This document shows, piece by piece, positions 12,300 to 25,220 of a stretch of DNA of 64,000 bases. The stretch's first letter is position 1. Each line of letters starts with the position of its first letter. The translations under genes were made by a program, and so were the position numbers. Under the pieces are notes generated by a model. It was not told the DNA's origin. It was given only the letters and a program-made list of their open reading frames with translations, and did no database searches. Origin of the DNA: Populus alba (taxonomy: Eukaryota > Streptophyta > Magnoliopsida > Malpighiales > Salicaceae); assembly GCF_005239225.2 (NCBI RefSeq), contig NC_133299.1, forward strand, positions 10,916,967-10,980,966, read 5' to 3'.

Positions 12300-12600
12300 T
12301 TTTTTAAGATTTTTTTTTAGTTCATCCTTTAATATTAACTTATGTCGACAAGGTTTTTTTTTTTTTTAGTTTCAGCCTTTCATCATTTAGTTTGGTTGAG
12401 AGTTGAACGCCATTGTTTTACTCACTTTTTTATGTGTGGGCTTATCACCGTCTCACGATCGAGTTGTGAATTTGACATACTGACCTTGAACAATTTTTTT
12501 TATTTTATTCTTTAATGTTACTTTGTTGGTAATTAAGCTTCATATTTTTTTTTTATCTTTTTATAAGATTATTCTATTCTCATTCAATTTTTTCTTTATT
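11690..12600 (+). repeat. Dispersed pyrimidine-rich repeat, copy 1
   Basis: Long T-rich tracts alternate with phrases such as 'caatttcatc.ttcaacatt', 'ggttatctcaatctcat' and a 'gagttaacctaagtt' core. The same arrangement appears at 32380-33650 on the same strand and, inverted, at about 20230-21060. A (TTA)n microsatellite lies at about 12256-12297. I associate this pattern with poplar-type repetitive DNA. No coding region is present. Confidence 0.5.
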
Positions 12601-13625
12601 ATCAAATAAGATCATTGAGATATTTTAAAAAAAAATTTAGAGAATATCTTTTCATAATATTTAACATATATTTATATTTTGGACCAATCATTCTTTTATT
12701 TTTTTAATAATTATATTATTAAATTAATTAAACTTATTAAATCAATTTAAATCAATGATCCAGGAGTTAAATTTTTCTTGCTACTTTTAAAATACTATAA
12801 TTGCTTGGGCATTCCTTTTTTTTTTTTTTTTTAGAAAAAAAATGATTTGGTTAACGGCGTAAAGCTAGTCATCTCTTTACTTATTTCTTAATTGATGAAG
12901 TTATCAGAAAGCTTAACATGCCATGACATGATTAGAGCCATATCTTGATTCAAACAAACTATATACTTTGACGTGATGTGGCGTATTTTTTTTTTTTTTG
13001 CTGGTTGTATTTAATATTATGATAGTTTTTATTTTTAAAATTATTTTTTATTTAAAAATATATTAAAATAATATTTTATTTTTATTTTTTAAAAATTTAT
13101 TTTTAATATCAATATATTAAAATAAATAAAAATTATTATTATTATTAAAATCTTAGATATCGCAAAAACAAATAATGACAAAGCTTGCTGCATGAAGTAT
13201 AAACATAGAACAGAAAATGAAGATCATTAATCTTATTCACAGGTCAAATTTGCCAGTAGTATGGTCTGCCAAGTTAAGTTCAGTTAGTTTGTGATTAATG
13301 TCAAATGAATGATGATATGTGGATGGTAATGCGCTAACAAATCTTATCCTCTCTTTCCCTCTTCCACTTCGAAAAATACAATTTACCAAACAAAAACAAA
13401 GACAACTAACCTTGCCTCCTCGGCTACAGTTACAGTTCGGATTCCAGTTACAGTTCCTGCCTCTGCCTGGCATTCTTCACCAATAAGCAATAACCAGACC
13501 TAAATGGAACTGATCTCCCTCTTCCCTACCTATCATCAAAACCCCACTGCCATTCTACTCCGCGAGCCTGTCCTCTCCATTCCCATCACAAGTGATCTCA
13601 TTTCATAAATCATTTTTTTTTATAT
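12600..13625. other. Upstream region of the FKBP18-like gene, A+T-rich repeats
   Basis: About 13015-13150 holds palindromic A+T-rich sequence of the type TTAAAAATATATTAAAATAATATT, which looks like a small transposon remnant. From about 13320 to 13625 the base composition changes to the C- and T-rich kind typical of plant promoters and 5' untranslated leaders, so the promoter of the downstream gene probably lies here. I could not identify a convincing TATA box. Confidence 0.35.
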
Positions 13626-16600
13626 ATGTTTGGATTCTTACTTGCTATGACGACGACGACTACTACTATTACTAATAATAATACCACTAACGAATGTTTA
13701 CAAAATTTGTTTGAATCGGCAGAGAGGAGGCTGTCCACCGTAAATTCAAGTGCGTTGAAATGTCGCTCCTCACCGTCTTCCTCCGATGATGAGACTACAA
13801 AACCAACCTCACTATCTTTGCACCAGGAGGGAAGAAGGGCACTCGTTGCTGCTCTCCTTTCAACTGGTTAGTTCTATAATGATATTCTCATATGATGGTT
13901 CTTTAATTAATAGTGAGATTTGAAGTTCCATTACTTCTTCTTCTTTTAACTGTGACTTAGCTGTTGGGATCTATGTCTGTGATGTGGCCGAGGCTGCTAG
14001 CACGAGTAGAAGAGCTGTAAGTTTCTTTCTTTCTATATGGGATATTTTTTGTCTCTTAAGTCATGTATATTTTACTTTCAAATGGGTACTAAAGTTGCAC
14101 AAATTCTGCAAATCTTTTTGTTCTGTGCAGCTTAGAGCATCAAAAATACCGGAGAGTGAATTCACAACCCTCTCCAATGGTCTGAAGTTAGTACATTAAA
14201 GTTTAATTAATGTGAATTCTTTTATTTGATCCGGCTTTTACCCTTCCTATCCAATATAGACATTGGAAAATTATCTTTATTTGCTTCTCTCAAATAATTG
14301 AATAGCCACTTGTTAGTAAATTCACCAGAAAGCTAGAGCCTATCATGTGATACCATTATGCAAACCTTCATTTTTTTTTTTTTATCTCTCTCTGTGTAAG
14401 GACAGAGCTACCTTGTTCGATTTTGAGAATTCAATATTGAATGATTGTGTCATTAATCGTTTTTTAGTCTCACAACCTGCCTTTTACATGCTATTTCATT
14501 TGTCAATTTCATACCAAGCATATATTTGTCTATATATTTGAAGGCAAATCATGCAAATTCTGATAGAGATATTCTTCAGGTACTATGACTTGAAGGTCGG
14601 GGGTGGACCTAAGGCCGTGAAGGGATCTCGGGTTGCAGTACGGTTGTGGCCCAGTTAAATTTAAATTTTTGACTAACTGATGTTTAAACCATACCCTATT
14701 ATATTACACTGATATATCAAATATTAGCACCAACTCTTGTGGCTTAATTTCACGTGCTTGTCACTGTACTTGTAGATCACTTCTTTCTTCCCTACATCCT
14801 CATCCACATCCATGTTCCCAAATTCTATAGTTTCTATACCTTTAGAAGATTATCGAACTTGTACAAACTAGAATTACCTTGCTGATTTTTCAAAACCATT
14901 TAAGAAGATGAAGACTTTGATCTCATGATGAACAACCTCATTTCAGAAGAAGGAATGTTCTTCTGTAGCTTCAATATTACAGCATTATTTTTACCACATT
15001 TACTTTTCAGATTTCTAACTGATGGAGACAAGATGATTAATGCATACTTCAGCATAGAATAATTTGCATGGATGAAAGAAAAAGTTAATAATTTCACTCC
15101 TCTTTTAATCTAAATTCCAGAGCCATTATGTTTTTGTGGTCTATCTGTTACCTTGCAGTACATATAGAATATAGCTGATGTAGTTGCGTTTATTTTAGGT
15201 TCACTATGTTGCCAAGTGGAAGGGAATCACGTTTATGACTAGTAGACAGGGACTCGGTGTTGGAGGTGGAACGGTAAGACTAGAGTAGTGCACTTCTTCA
15301 GTTATACATCATTCATACATAACTTTAATCATCCATGCATGATTTGACGTATCAACCATCGAGTCTGCAATTTCTTTCCTAAAATTTCTCTGCCTTTTGG
15401 CCAATACATATTCCTTGAATTGTTGCAGCCTTATGGATTTGACGTGGGCCAATCTGAGAGGGGAGCGGTCCTTAAAGGATTAGATCTTGGGGTTGAAGGC
15501 ATGCGTGTAGGAGGCCAGGTGACTCCTGTTTCTTCCGTATTGTAGCTTTGTTCTATCTTGACAGACTATATGATAAGGCATGCAATAGCTTACATATATC
15601 CATAGTTCAGTGTTGGGTAGGTCTTTTCAGCTCTTTAGTTCAAATGCTATCAATTGAAATATAAAATCTATATGTTAGAAAGCGATTCTAGTGCAAACAA
15701 GAAAGAAATTAATGCAGTTTTTTTGCACTCTCATTACCAATAAGCTGAATTTAATAACTGCATGCGGATCACCTTATTATTGATTTCTGCTCTTTAGGAT
15801 GCGTGGCACCATGGTTATCATGCTTAAAGTTGAACTAACATTCTATATATAGTTATGTTCGCTGAATCTCAACTGAATAATGTTTCTTTTCATGTGCTGA
15901 TGAATGACTAATTCTTTTTTGGCAGCGTTTGCTAGTAGTTCCTCCTGAGCTAGCATATGGTAGTAAGGGAGTACAAGAAATTCCTCCAAATGCAACCATA
16001 GAGGTATGAAGTTGTCTTTTTTGGTAAAGGGTAAGGATATATTCATGCAATTGACATCTGGGAAATCTTACGGTCTCCATGTATCTGAAACATAACTTGT
16101 AATCCACCAATGGCATATTGATGAACAAGGGAGTAGTTTCAACAAATTATAAGAATATGGTGTTTGATTAGCTGTATGATCCATGGGATGCTGTTACAAA
16201 ATTCCTTGAGTAATCTTTGGCCATCCGTGTTTGTAATTTCAGCTTGTTAGGATTTCTTAGATTGGAGCACTGTACATCATCCAAATTTAAAAGCTTGCTC
16301 GGTGATTCCTTTGTCGTCAGAGGTCAAACCGCAAATAGTTCAAGATACTTTGTTGTTGTCTTATGAACACCCAGGACCCAGCTTGATTGTTTGTAGGTTT
16401 TTCCCTTTTGGAGAAAACTTTTAGCTTTGAAATCCATTTCCCGCATCCGAGTTTCTTGAAAATCATTTGATTAAATACATGAAAAAGAGATGATGTGATT
16501 AATTGTACCCTGGCCTTTTGCGCGAGTCTTCGTGTTAATTTGTGAAGTGTAAACCATGATTTCTGCTGGGAATGGCACAAGTAAAGTGAACCTATATCTT

Positions 16601-17291
16601 TCACTATTTACTTTCATTCACTTGTGTAATTTAAATTTGAAAAATTCTAAATAACCTTTTCAGTAGTTAAAGGCCAGTTCAAATGGGCCGTATCTTCATC
16701 TCCTTTGTTTTGTTCCTTGTTTCAGTTTATTCTTTCATCTGATCACCTAGTGCTTTGAATATTACTCTTTTAAACTCTAAAGAAAGCCAGGTGAATGCTG
16801 TGATCAATTCTTCCACCAAGTCTTCTGAATATAGAAGAGATTAATCAAACCACATCACAACAGGCTTCCATCATATAGCAAGAGATTCTTTTGAATGATA
16901 CAAACTGGACTGTTGTCGGTTCAAGAACTTGATTTCTATGGTAGTGACTTTTACATTTTAGAGAGAGTTTCCCGTTTCTGAAATTGCTCAAGGTGGAAAA
17001 TCAAATCAAAAGGGCTATCTATTCCATATGATTTGCCATCAAGCTCTTAGTCTTGTTCTATTTCTTTCCACACAACCACAATTTCTGTAACTGATCTGTC
17101 TGTTTGCATTAACTTGCCACTTTCTTTGTTGAATCTGCAGTTGGATGTTGAACTGCTGGCCATCAAGCAAAGCCCCTTTGGGTAAGTGATGGAAGCCCAC
17201 CTAGTGCACAGCGATTTTGATATTTCTTTGGCAGTTAGCCTTACTCATTGGTTTGGTATGCAGGTCTCCCGTAAAAGTTATTGAAGGTTGA
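13626..17291 (+). CDS. FKBP18: FKBP-type peptidyl-prolyl isomerase, thylakoid lumen (FKBP18-like), 9 exons
   Basis: Immunophilin-type prolyl isomerase predicted to act in the chloroplast thylakoid lumen. Exons: 13626-13866, 13961-14016, 14131-14186, 14580-14637, 15199-15273, 15429-15518, 15926-16003, 17141-17181, 17264-17291. All introns are GT/AG and the joined frame gives 240 aa. A second in-frame ATG (13647) would give 233 aa and is equally possible. Residues 1-69 are Ser/Thr-rich, like a transit peptide. Arg70-Arg71, a hydrophobic stretch (72-87) and an AEA site near 90-92 look like a twin-arginine lumen signal. The FKBP domain runs from about 119 to 235: VHYVAKW, FDVGQSERGAVLKGLDLGVEGM, VVPPELAYG and IPPNATIELDVELL. 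The ending SPVKVIEG and the MTSRQGLGVGG insertion match my memory of the plant FKBP18 group. I am sure it is an FKBP and less sure of the subgroup. Confidence 0.93.
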
Positions 17292-20200
17292 TGCATATAT
17301 TGCTTGGCATGCTGGTTGTTCATGCTTTGAGCTTTTCTATAGACCAGAGTGCTCCTGCACTTCGCCTCAAAGAGAACTGAATCTGCTGGCATAAACTCGT
17401 AAAAATACGTCATCTGCATAGCCATAAACGCACTGATAACTTGTATAAATCCTACTCTCCATCCTATCTTCTCGTTGTGTTCTTTTTTGATTGTTTTATT
17501 CTCCCAGCAAGTTGCTTGTGCTATAGGGTATGAAAATGCTGGAATGCTTACAACATTTTTTTTTTATATATATATATATATTGGCAAGGCAATGTTTACA
17601 TATCTTCAATGTTCCAAATCATACAGAATCAGAATATATATATATGCTCTTGCTTACATATTATATTAATTTTGTTTATGTAAACATATTTATTTTTAAT
17701 AAAGATTTTATTTATCTTTAATATTTATCAAATATTTTATTAATGAATATAGAGTAAAAATAAAGTTTTTGAAACAAAAAATGCTTTGCAAAAAAAAAAA
17801 TTATATAATCATTATAATTATGATTTTTCTATTGCATCAAAGCTTTGTTTCTAAATATTCATAGTCAATATACTCTATTAAAACTAGACATTAATTAGAG
17901 TTGTTGAGACTAGTATATAGTATGTTCTTTTCTTTGTGAAATGGAGCAATTTTTCACACAAGTTGACGTATGAGAGATTTTTTAGAACTAATATCTAAGT
18001 ACTTGTCACATGATATGTATATTAAATTAGTCTACATGAGAATTCCTTATAAAGAGATCAATTGTGTCTATGAAAAGACTCATGTGATGGTTGTGTAAGT
18101 GATCTTTAGACTTAAGATCACTAAGTTATCTTATATGGAGAATGTTATGCTTTGATTCTAATACATATTGTCCTAATTAAGGACAACAAACGAGTGAATA
18201 TTGGGTATAACAAGAACTATAAAAAGGTATTTGAGTAATTAAAAGAGGATTTATGAGATTTAGAAAAGAAATATTTCATATATTCTCAAATAGTTGATTC
18301 TAAATCCCTACGTAAGGTGGAATGAGACTTGAAAAGAGTTTTAAATCTTATTTAAAGAATCAATAACTATGGTGTTGGGAACAAACATTATTTAAAAAAT
18401 AGACACACTCCATGTTATAATGTCTAAATCATAACATTGTTAACGAAGCGATAATAATTACACTGAGATAGTTAATAAAAGATCAAGTCAAACCACTTAT
18501 GGCTTTCTTAATATTTGAAGGAATATTACAGATTATTAGACATTATACTTGATTTTTAAATATAAAGCAATCAATTGTTGAATTAAATAATGAATTAATT
18601 TGTTTCATTAATTTAATCTTATTTTTTTAGCATTGTGATTTATTTTTTAGCTAACTTATTAAGGAACCTAATGTGTTACATACATAAGAACTATTAGTCA
18701 AAAATTAAAATTGGATGATTAATCAAGTGTGACTTGATTATAAATAAATTTTAGAAGTTGAGGACTAAAGTAATTTATACAAAGAATTACAATTCTAGAC
18801 CTAGAAAACTGAAGATTTGATTGAATAATTTCTTAAAATTATCCTGAAATAATGTGTTTAGGAAGAAAAATAATAGTTTTATTTATAGGATTTTCAGGTT
18901 TTCCTATAAATAGAATGGTATGCATCTTATTTTATGGATAGTAAATAACACAGTACAAAACCCTTGAAAAACATTAAAAAAAAAAAAAGAGTTACAACTT
19001 AAAGGCATAACAATCCCTCACTTTTAAAAAAGTACAGGAGATTTCTCACTAATGGTTCATATAAATTACCATTAGAGGTTGGACAATTGGATGACTTGTG
19101 ATTTGTGACAACTTAGTGTTGAAGCAATTATTTAAGACAAAAAAAATCTGATCTTTAAGTAATATTCATATAAACCTTAAACAACTTTATGTATATCTAA
19201 CTAAATTTTTGGTACTTGCAAAAATTCTTAAATTTATTATTTCTGCTATGTGTATGTGTTTCGAGAAACCCAATAAATCTACATTGCCTTCAAGTTGAAC
19301 AAATTGATGATAACTTTTGAATGGAAGACTTGTTTTAGTTATATAATCGAGCCACTATTGATTTGTGCTTAGAAAATAACATATTATTTACCTGAAATTG
19401 TTTCAGTTTTAATTTATGATGACAATTTATTTAAGCGAACCAACAAGAATTCTATTGCCTCTTTTATTTCTTCTTCTTCCTGACATGGACCATAGGAGGC
19501 CTTATTGCTTCTTGGTTTTTTATTTTTCATATGAACTAAAGTACGGACCTTGATGCATTCTTGTACTCGAATGACTATGTTCAAGTGACAATAGATGTTA
19601 TAGATGTTAATGTCAAACTAGATTGATGGTTCACGCTATATTACAAGTTAAATTATTTTTTTTTAATGTAAAAAAAATTTTCAATGTGAAACTTGGAATT
19701 AAAAAAAAATTCAAAGAATTAGGTCATTGAATTGTCTAGGTTTAATAATCTCAGCTAATCTAATAATACTTTAAAAAATAAAGGATAATGATAGTAAATA
19801 AACTGTATTAATAAAAAATTAACATCCAAGATATAAAATAAAAGTGACTACAGAGAAAGACTCGAGTCAACCCATGTCAAAGAAAGGAAAGTGAAAAAAA
19901 AAAATAAAGGCTAAATTTTTCATAACCAAGCAAATGTTGGAAAACAGAATTTAAAAAACAATATATGCTAAAAAATAGAAGTTAACTAAAGCTAACCTTG
20001 TAATCTTGTGGCCTGGTTAAAAGGTTGGCACCACATTATAGATGACAAACTTAAAAAAAAATTACGAAGCAAAATCCTCAATAAACCAAATGTCAAGGAA
20101 TGAAATAAAAAAAATTAATTAAAAACCACAATCAAAGGAAATGAGGACTAAATTTTTTTGTTATATTTTTCAAACTTGTTGATTTTATTTGCTAAATCTT
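17292..20200. other. Long A+T-rich intergenic stretch
   Basis: The first ~200 bp are probably the 3' untranslated end of the FKBP gene. A (TA)n run lies at about 17566-17581. The remainder has no defensible coding sequence. A TATA-like CCTATAAATAG lies at about 18903-18913 on +, followed within 70 bp by ACACAGTACAAAACCC and an A run. This could be the U3/R part of an old LTR, but no partner copy or ends were found. Confidence 0.3.
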
Positions 20201-20229
20201 TATATAAAAAAAATATAGTTTGACATTCT

Positions 20230-21060
20230 TGTAAAATAAAAAAAATCAGTCGATTCGTGTAACCCTGGTCAACTTACTCGACCTGTGACTCAGGAGTTGC
20301 TTAGGGTCAACTTTTGGATCGGGTCTAAAAATCATGATAAAAAAGAATAAGGACCTAATTTCTTTATTAAATTCTTTTTAAAAACTTGTCTTACAACTCA
20401 ATGATTTTTTTTGTACAATTTTGACCAAAATAATGTTATTTTTACATGTGTAAAAAAAAAAAAAAAAAAAAGTTGCCCAGGTAACCCTAGCCAACCCACT
20501 TGACATATGACTCGGGATTGACTTCCGGGCCGGGTATAAATACATAATTAAAAAAATAAGGATGCAACTTCTTTATAATTTTTTTAGAAAATCATTGAAT
20601 ATTTTTTTTTTTTACCAATTTAATCTAGGTAACCTTGACCAATCCACTCAATTTATGACCTAGAACTTGCCTAGGATCGATCCTTAGGCCAAGTTTAAAA
20701 AACTAGGATTGAAAAAAAAAAGGATTAAATTTAGCATTAAAATCAAATAATGAGGTATGAATCTAAAAAAAAATCCAATTAAGAAAATAAATAAAAACCA
20801 AAAGAAATTATAATGAAAAGAATGAAGGACCAAATTAAAAAAAAAAATCATGTATGAAATTGAAAAGAAAATCAATTAGAAAAAGGATGAAAAGTAAAAT
20901 AAATATCAATTACAAAAAAGAGGACAAAATCTAACATGTAAATAAAATAAAATAAAATGCAAAAGGATGAAATTGAAAAACAAAATCCATAAAAAGAATT
21001 TAAAGTAAATACAGAATAATAAAACCTATGAGGACCACAATTGAAATAATACAAAAGGTT
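20230..21060 (-). repeat. Dispersed pyrimidine-rich repeat, copy 2 (inverted)
   Basis: On the minus strand this shows the same T-rich tracts and GGTTGAC/AACCC phrases as 11690-12600 and 32380-33650. Inside, a phrase of the form 'taaccctggtcaac..actcgacctgtgactc..gggtcaact..ggatcgggt' recurs three times (about 20255-20330, 20475-20545 and 20625-20700), so the core was locally multiplied. Confidence 0.5.
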
Positions 21061-21850
21061 AGGACATTTTTTAAATTTAGGTAGGTGGAGGAGAGAGAAA
21101 AAAGGGTGAAGAATAAGAAATCCAGTGGCCGCCTAATGATGGCCCTTATGACAACATGCGATGGTTAGGATAAAGCGCCACCTCACAACGCTTCACTTAA
21201 GATGACAGTTGGATATTTTTGGACATCGGAGGAGGTGTCATGCGCCACTCAAATAGTGTGGAAAATCTCCACATGTTGGCACGTTCTTATCACGCACCAA
21301 TAGCTTTTTAGTTTTATTTTCATAAATACCAAAACACCCCTAACCCCACAAAAATTTATAAAAAAAACATGGAGTTCAAAAGATGCCAATACACCTAAAA
21401 AACAAAAGCATTTGTTTTAAAATCCATTGTTTTTTTTTTGGTAATCTCATCGTGCGCAAGAATAGGAAAATCTAAAAAAGCCCATCTCCTAAAGCAAACT
21501 GAAATTCTGCTTCCAATGGTATCTAGGACTTTACATTGTGCAATAGAGAGAGTAAAACACATACATACCCCTTACCAATTCTACAATACCAATTTTATCC
21601 CATGTAAAAATCCAAAAAAACTCATAAAGCCAGCCTTTGTGTCTTTCTCTTCCAGGGATAATTTGGTAAATTCATTGTACGAATCCATGGTGAATTGTGA
21701 GAGGAGCTACCATAAAATACTATGCTCTTTAAGTATTTTGTTAATTGATAGGGCTGGAAATTGTTTAAGCATGTCTACTCATTTGCACTTCAATTATTGT
21801 AGGATTCATTAAATATATATATATATGGTAACAAAATTTAGTTCTTTTCA
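21060..21850. other. Intergenic stretch, no supported gene
   Basis: Contains a G+C-richer piece (about 21115-21300) and a 124-codon + open frame (21438-21812) with no recognisable domain and no supporting context. I treat it as chance. Confidence 0.3.
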
Positions 21851-21859
21851 CATATATTA

Positions 21860-22840
21860 GAAGAACATGATACCCATAAACAAGTGGAGCTCAAATAGCT
21901 TGATTGAAACAAAATTTGATCTTGGAATTAACTTGAAACATGCAAACGATACAACTCCTGGAAAGGCAAGAAAATAGGTTTGGAGATGTGACACAAAAAT
22001 TACCTTGAACCTAAGTATCAACACTATTGGAATATGAAACCCCAACCCAACATATAACAATTCATGAATGCGAAGTATATGATGATGTCAATAAGACAAT
22101 TGTTCTTCAATAAGCCGATTAAGTTCGTTAAAGAATCAAAGTAGGAGAAAAAAAACTTACCCTCACACATTCACAAAGAGAGATGTGGCAATCTAAATTA
22201 CTATTAAGCAAAATGTGAAAATTAAAAATTAGGTTACTGAGATATTTTATATATATAATAACCTAAGCTAAACCCTGGAATATCCAAGATGTGGACTTGT
22301 ATAAGGCCTACTCACAATCATACTCAAACTCTTAATTAAACAAGCCAAAATAATGATAATAAAGCCTAAATCATGCAAACAAAAATTAAAATAAAGGTCT
22401 GAAGCATGTTGCCATAAATAACATAAAAGAGTCTTATTTCCTAGCTTAAATATTCTCATTGGTTTAATAATCCTTCCTTGTAACTTTAGGATTGATCGTC
22501 CACTTTAGAAATTTCAAATAAACTAAGAGAATCAATTATGACTTGGAAATCTTTGTTGTCGCCTCTAGCTTTTTCTTGTAGAGCTTGGTTTCCTTGATGT
22601 ATTTGGATAAAAAATGTTTATTTCCTCTTTAGTTACTAACTATATTAGTTTTCTTCCTAGATAAGGACAATCATTAAATAATCCTCTCTGACTTAGAAAA
22701 AAAATATGTCTCCCCTTAGTTTTCTTAGTGGACTAATAAACTTTTTCTTTTGAATGCTAAGAATTTTCTCTCATTAAGGATTTAATCTGGCATTTTCCCT
22801 CTCGTCTCACCTTTTGTTGGCTTTTAGGGAATTAAAATAA
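21860..22840. repeat. Direct repeat about 1 kb, copy 1
   Basis: Matches about 23600-25220 in order and orientation. Shared phrases are 'acaactcctggaaaggcaa', 'ctattggaatatgaaaccc', 'ttaccctcacacattcacaaagagaga', 'aacctaagctaaaccctgga', 'aagatgtggacttgtataag' and 'aaagagtcttatttc'. It could be the LTR pair of an old element or a segmental duplication. No reliable TG...CA ends were found. It carries no coding region. Confidence 0.65.
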
Positions 22841-23600
22841 CCACCATATAAAACAACTTAGCAGCATAATCCAAATGAATAAATATGACTTCAAAGCAAG
22901 AAAATTAAGGAAAAAAAAACAAAACTACAATTATAATCTCACGAAATATAGTCGATTAGAAGACACAAACAAAAAATAGATGTGAAATTTATGAAAATGA
23001 TGTATATAGCACCTAAATATGCAAAAACAATATGATGATAGTGTGTTGAAAGATATGAAATCAATAGAAACGAAACAAGTTTTAGAAGTTGACAAGCTTA
23101 AACTTGAATATGGACCCTAAAGCAAAGAATGTCTAAATGATCCCAAAATTAGTATATAGTACAATTAGGACCCCAATAAATAGAATAACAAGTTGGAATT
23201 AATTCCAAGTCTTAATATATGAACGCAATAATGATGTTAGACAGCCACTTTAATACCCGAATTTAGAACTTAAAGAAACTGATGTCTAAATGACCCTCCA
23301 GTAACCAGAATATCAAGTTTGAGCTAATATTGGGTTGATTTGTTCAAATTTTCTCTTGTTTAGTTTTCTACGGTAGAATCTGAAATTTATCTTTTGAACA
23401 ACTTTGTTTCCTTCTATTTTATTTTGTGCTACTAATATGTTGAGAGACAATAAAAATTTGAAATAATACTTTTTGTACTAAGAAGATGTTGCTACTGAAT
23501 TGAAAAGAAAAATATTGGAGCAAGCAGTTTGACACAGAACAAAAGAAAAATGAAATTAACAAAAGGATATAACTTGATTAATAAAGTCAAGCTTTGATAC
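22840..23600. other. Spacer between the two direct-repeat copies
   Basis: A+T-rich. Two phrases about 150 bp apart resemble each other ('gtctaaatgatccc' near 23132 and 'gtctaaatgaccct' near 23285), hinting at internal repetition. No gene seen. Confidence 0.3.
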
Positions 23601-25220
23601 AAAAAGATACAAACACAGTGAGCACTTGGTCACGTAACCCATATGCAAATTATACAACTTCTAGAAAGCCAATAAATCAAGTTTGGAAGTGTGACACAAA
23701 GATTACCTTAAACCTAAACACCAATACTATTGGAATCTGAGACCCTTATCCAAGGAATAACAATTTACAAATGAGAAGTATAGGATGACGCCACAAAGAT
23801 ATTTGTGTTTTCATAAGTTGATTTAGTTTGTTAGAGAAACAAACAAGGAGAGAAGACTCACCCTCACACACTCACAAAGAGAGACGTGGCAATATGAATT
23901 TGATATGAACCAAGTCAGGTCTGAATTTGGTCTTAAAATATTTGTTGACTAGTTTTGCGAGATCGGGAATATCTCTCAAACCACACATTAGAACAAGGTG
24001 TAATTTTACAAGAGATATGAGACACATGGAACTATATTTTTTAAAATTTTCAGGTCAAATGGAGTTTATAAATATATTATTCAGTAGGTCAAGTTACTAA
24101 ACAAATCTTATCAAATCTATTAGACTAGACCTTTGTGCAATGTTTTCTAGAGCTATAGGTGGAATATTTTTATGATTCAGGCTTTGTTAGAAACTAGACA
24201 TCTCGAGCTTTCCAACCATATCTGGTAAACCCAATAATTCATCCATAAGAGAGAGAACAACGTGTTTGAAGTTATGAATGAAAATCTGTCAAAAATATGT
24301 GAAAATTGGAGATTCGGGCTACATAGATTAATTTTGACATGAAGAATTTGTTATTATTATCCTATTCTATTTATTATTTAATATTGAATAATTATTATTT
24401 AATTTAGGTTTGTTTTGGCCCATTAGAAATTGTTTAGGAGTTTATTTTATTATTGCACTTATGTTAGTTGATTACTAATTTAGACCCAATAATTTTCAAC
24501 TTAATTAGTTATTGGAGACCACATTATATTTTCTTAACTATAAATTGCACTAGCAAGTTGGAGAATAAATGTGAGTTTTCTCTTTGTATGTTTGTGGAAA
24601 AATAACCTTTGGGCTTAGGTACATGTTTACCTTTAGGTAAAGGTTCTTTCAAACTTGATTTTGGGTCTTTCAGGTTGTTATCTTCTTCGTTGAGGATTCC
24701 TTGACCACGTGATCAAGAAGTTTGCATCAGAATTATTATTAAGCAAAATGTGAAAACTGAAACTTAGGTTACAAAAATGTTTTATATGTGCTTATAATAA
24801 CCTAAGCTAAACCCTAGAACACTCAAGATGTGGACTTGTATAAGGGCCACTTACAATCAGGCCGAAATCCTTAATTAAAAAAATCTCAAACAATGATAAT
24901 CAAGCCCAAATCATGAAAACAAAAATTAAAATAAAAGTTTGAAGCATGCTTCTACAATTTACAAAGAAAATAACATAAAAGAGTCTTATTTCTTAGCCTA
25001 AATAGTTCCATTGGCTGAATAATCATTCTTTGTAGATCTAGGATCAATTGTTGACTTTAGGAATTCTAAATAGACTAGGAGAATCATTTAATAATCCTTT
25101 TTAGCTTAGGAAACAAATCTTCCGCCCTTTAGTTTCTTTAATGGACTACAAAAATTCTTCTTTTGAATGTTAAGAATAATCTCCCATTAAAGATCTAATT
25201 TGATCTAATTTACCTTGCAT
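23600..25220. repeat. Direct repeat about 1 kb, copy 2, split by a solo LTR
   Basis: Second copy of the 21860-22840 segment. Alignment with copy 1 breaks exactly at 23900 and resumes at 24730, where an 829-bp sequence was inserted. Copy 1 therefore serves as the empty-site reference. Confidence 0.65.
23901..24729 (+). mobile_element. Solo LTR with target-site duplication
   Basis: The 829-bp insertion begins TGATATGAACC, ends TTTGCATCA (TG...CA) and is flanked by an exact 5-bp duplication, GAATT, at 23896-23900 and 24730-24734. The related sequence at 22185-22205 lacks the insertion, confirming the ends. Inside, a TATA-like CTATAAAT (about 24539) is followed within about 20 bp by AATAAA, consistent with a + oriented LTR. 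No internal retrotransposon region is present, so it is best explained as the product of recombination between the two LTRs of a former full element. The family is not recognised. Confidence 0.88.

Noticed and set aside
21438..21812. 124-codon + open frame
   Set aside because: No family motif, no codon or context support, and it lies in repeat-rich DNA.
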